The notes under the pieces: generated by a model
What the model was told of the DNA's origin: nothing
Seen by the model: the letters and a program-made list of their open reading frames with translations, nothing else
Database searches by the model: none
Shown here: in pieces, positions 61,805-64,000 of the stretch
Layout of the letters: every line of letters starts with the position of its first letter
Position numbering within the stretch: the first letter of the stretch is position 1
Program-made: the position numbers and the translations under genes
Assembly (NCBI GenBank): GCA_025345505.1
Contig: JANVCC010000021.1
Span: forward strand, 1,201,149-1,265,148
DNA: 64,000 nt
Direction of reading: 5' to 3'
DNA from: Todiramphus chloris collaris
Lineage: Eukaryota > Chordata > Aves > Coraciiformes > Alcedinidae

Positions 61805-62470
61805 AGAATCACAGAATCATAGAATGGTGGGGGTTGGAAAGGATCTCTGGAGATCATGGAGTCCAACCCCCCTGCCAGAGCAGGGTCACCCAGGGCACCC
61901 ACACAGGAACAGAGCCAGGGGGGGTTGGAAAGTCTCAGAAAAGGAGACACTCCTCTCTGGACAGCCTATTCCAGGCTCTGTCACCCTTACAGCAAAGAAG
62001 TCTTTCCTTCTGTTGAGGTGGAACTTCCTGGGTCCCAGTTTGTGCCCATTGCCCCTCGTCCTATCCCAGGGCAGCACTGGAAAGAGCCTGGCCCCTTCTC
62101 CTTGCCCCCACCCTGCAGAGATTTGGAACCATTCCTAAGATCCCCTCTCAGGCTTCTCTTCTCCAGGCTGAACAGCCCCAGGGCTCTCAGCCTTTCCTCC
62201 CCAGAGAGATGTTCCACTCCCTTCAGCATCTTTGTAGCTCTCCATTGGACTCTCTCCAGTATTTCCCTGTCCCTCTTGAACTGGGGAGCCCTGAACTGGA
62301 CCCAATCCTCCAGATGTGGTCTCCCTAGTGCAGAGTAGAGGGGGAGGAGAACATCTCTAGACCTGCTCAACACATTTTTCTTTATGCACCCCAGGAGACC
62401 ATTAGTCTTCTTGGGCACAAGGTCCAATTGTTGTCCCATGGATAACTTCTTGGCTATTACTCCCTGCAAA
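61805..62470 (-). mobile_element. CR1 LINE, 5'-truncated, well preserved
   Basis: Plus strand AGAATCACAGAATCATAGAA through CATGGATAACTTCTTGGC. The minus strand has a 160-codon frame (61987-62469) with [18 protein letters not shown] and upstream LVPKKTNGLLGCIKKN. It is the most complete member of the 49-62 kb subfamily cluster. Confidence 0.94.
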
Positions 62471-63086
62471 GAACTATATGAGTTGAGTTAAGATATTAGA
62501 TTAGTTTCATAAAAATGAAGTGTTTGAATACTGAAATATTTCTATATATATTTAAGCACTGTAAGATTCAGATTAGTGTGTTGCTTTCCAGCATTTGATT
62601 TAAATTAGGTGTTCTAAAAAAAAAATGAAACAAAATAAAGCTATGTTGTTTTCTTTTCTTTGAAAAAAATAAAGTAAAATAACATCTTGTTTGGTTCTTT
62701 TTTTTTTTTTTTTTTCTTTTTAAGTACAAACATTAAATTGCAGGGTTTCAGGGTCACTGCATAGGAATAAAATTTCTTCCGTATAACACATTGAGAGAGG
62801 ATGAGTAAAAAGTAGGGTGTTTCCCCTGACAGTTTTGAAGATGTGAACCAAACCGGGTCAGAATCCAAAGGCAGAAATTCCCCTTTACTCATCTCCATGG
62901 TTAAGTAATTAGAAAAGCAGAATGCAAGCACAAAAGAACTGTCAACAGCCCAGCCTAATCAGAACTGTTCCCATGCTACATTTTGAAAGAGCCCATCCTT
63001 GATGCACTATGCTGGCACAAAACAAGGCTTATGTGCAATCAATCTATTTATTTACATCACGTCATTATCATGTCATGCTTTTCCTA
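62471..63086. other. Unique intron sequence with poly(T)
   Basis: Poly(T) at 62698-62715; nothing else recognised. Confidence 0.6.
62698..62715. repeat. Poly(T) run
   Basis: Eighteen consecutive T followed by CTTTTTAAG. Could be the minus-strand poly(A) of an old retrocopy, but no body was recognised. Confidence 0.85.
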
Positions 63087-63476
63087 TGGGACAGGCTGAG
63101 GGAGTTGGGGTTGCTCAGCCTAGAGAAGAGAAGGCTCCAGGGAGAACTTACGGTGGCTTTACAGTATCTGAAAGGGGGCTACAGGAAAGCTGGGGAGGGA
63201 CTATTTCCAAGGGCATGTAGCAATAGGATGAGGGGCAATGTTTTTAAATTAGATTTAGATTGGACATTAGGAAGAAGTTCTTTGAGGGTGGTGGGACACT
63301 GGAATGGGTTACCCAGAGAAGTTGTGGATTCCTCATCCCTGGGAGCGTTTGAGATCAGGCTGGATGAGGCTCCGAGCAACCTGGTCTAGTGGAAGGTGCC
63401 CCTGCCCATGGCAGGAGGTTGGAACAAGATGATATTTAAGGTCCCTTCCAACTTAAGCCATCCTAAGATTCTATGG
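63087..63476 (+). mobile_element. CR1 LINE, 5'-truncated
   Basis: From GGGACAGGCTGAGGGAGTTG to CCATCCTAAGATTCTATGG. A small deletion near atttttagattggac shortens the usual ORF2 end. Confidence 0.92.
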
Positions 63477-63906
63477 TTTAAAATTCAAACACATATCACA
63501 GTTTTCAAAATCTAAACCTGGGACTTTGGAGTTAGCATAGAGTAGTTTACACCTCAATTATTAGCCTTGCCTTTAATATACCAGACATGTTCATGGAAAA
63601 GTCTGCAGAAGAAAGCATTGATTGCTGAAGACACTGGAGAATTAGAGATCCTGCAGGCGACTGAGAATCCCTTCAACCCTCCCACCTACAACAGAGGTTG
63701 TTCTTGTTTGCATTGTACAGCAATGCCTTCCACAGGAATATCCCTCTCCTCATGTAGATGTGCTTACACATGATGCATGGGATATGTCTGGCACCAAGAC
63801 AGTCTTTATATTTACTGTCTTATTGATGGAAATGGACAGTTAATGGATTTCCAGTTTGGTGGCTGAATCAAAATAAAAATTTTCTGAAATAAAGACAATC
63901 TGCTTT
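63477..63906. other. Unique intron sequence
   Basis: Nothing recognised. Confidence 0.6.
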
Positions 63907-64000
63907 CATAGAATCATGGAATCATAGAATCATAGAACAGTTTCAGCTGGAAGAGACATTCAAGAACATCAAGTCCAACCTCACTCCCAGCCCTATCAAA
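63907..64000 (-). mobile_element. CR1-like 3' end running off the window
   Basis: TCATAGAATCATGGAATCATAG repeats followed by GGAAGAGACATTCAAGAACATC and AAGTCCAACC. The tail octamers are clearly CR1-type; the subfamily differs from the others here. Confidence 0.75.

Larger units (their letters stand above)
54529..64000 (-). other. GABRG3: GABRG3 intron upstream of the exon (intron 2, incomplete)
   Basis: This is sequence on the 5' side of the gene relative to the exon. The preceding exon (about 112 bp in relatives, encoding the KLRPDIG segment) was not recognised, so the intron exceeds 9.4 kb. It contains several CR1 copies and an ERVL solo LTR lying in the sense orientation of the gene. Confidence 0.7.

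Noticed and set aside
61571..62338. Plus-strand open frames of 83-160 codons
   Set aside because: Antisense shadows of a minus-strand CR1 element.
54529..64000. Search for the preceding GABRG3 exon (KLRPDIG region)
   Set aside because: No matching sequence with splice sites was recognised by eye.
1..64000. CRISPR arrays, bacterial operons, tRNA or rRNA genes
   Set aside because: None seen; the repeat content and spliced exon show a vertebrate nuclear locus. The only tRNA-related sequence is the 18-nt PBS at 6268-6285.

Overview
This is vertebrate, almost certainly bird, nuclear DNA. It holds about two dozen CR1 LINE fragments, most of them 5'-truncated and ending in the avian-type ATTCTATGATTCT tail. 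It also holds two ERVL-type solo LTRs and a small alpharetrovirus-like (ERVK-type) LTR insertion. There is no bacterial, phage or compact gene organisation. The sequence alone does not identify the species.

The one host coding feature is a 68-bp exon on the minus strand (54461-54528). It has intact splice sites and encodes the start of the extracellular ligand-binding domain of a GABA-A receptor gamma subunit, best matching gamma-3 (GABRG3). The whole window therefore reads as an internal slice of GABRG3, a gene with very long introns. By analogy with the human gene, positions 1-54460 are intron 3 and 54529-64000 are intron 2. No other exon was recognised.

Layout: 1-14 kb holds a run of mostly plus-strand CR1 copies (antisense to the gene). 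One of these is interrupted at 6035-6328 by an unusual element made of an LTR, a tRNA-Trp primer-binding site and an inverted copy of the LTR start, flanked by a 6-bp target duplication. 14-30 kb has scattered, mostly minus-strand CR1 copies and a solo ERVL LTR (21522-21948) with a perfect heat-shock-element-like palindrome. 32-41 kb has old CR1 pieces, including an inverted/direct pair. 42-49 kb is mostly unique intron with low-complexity tracts and a 34-bp x 4 minisatellite at 44842-44977. 49-62.5 kb has four closely related minus-strand CR1 copies, the GABRG3 exon, and a second ERVL LTR (57160-57644) pointing the same way as the gene and about 2.6 kb upstream of the exon. The rest is AT-rich intron with no recognisable gene.

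No new multigene system was found. The most interesting object is the 294-bp LTR-PBS-inverted-repeat insertion, which looks like an integrated aberrant reverse-transcription product or a founder of a small non-autonomous family.
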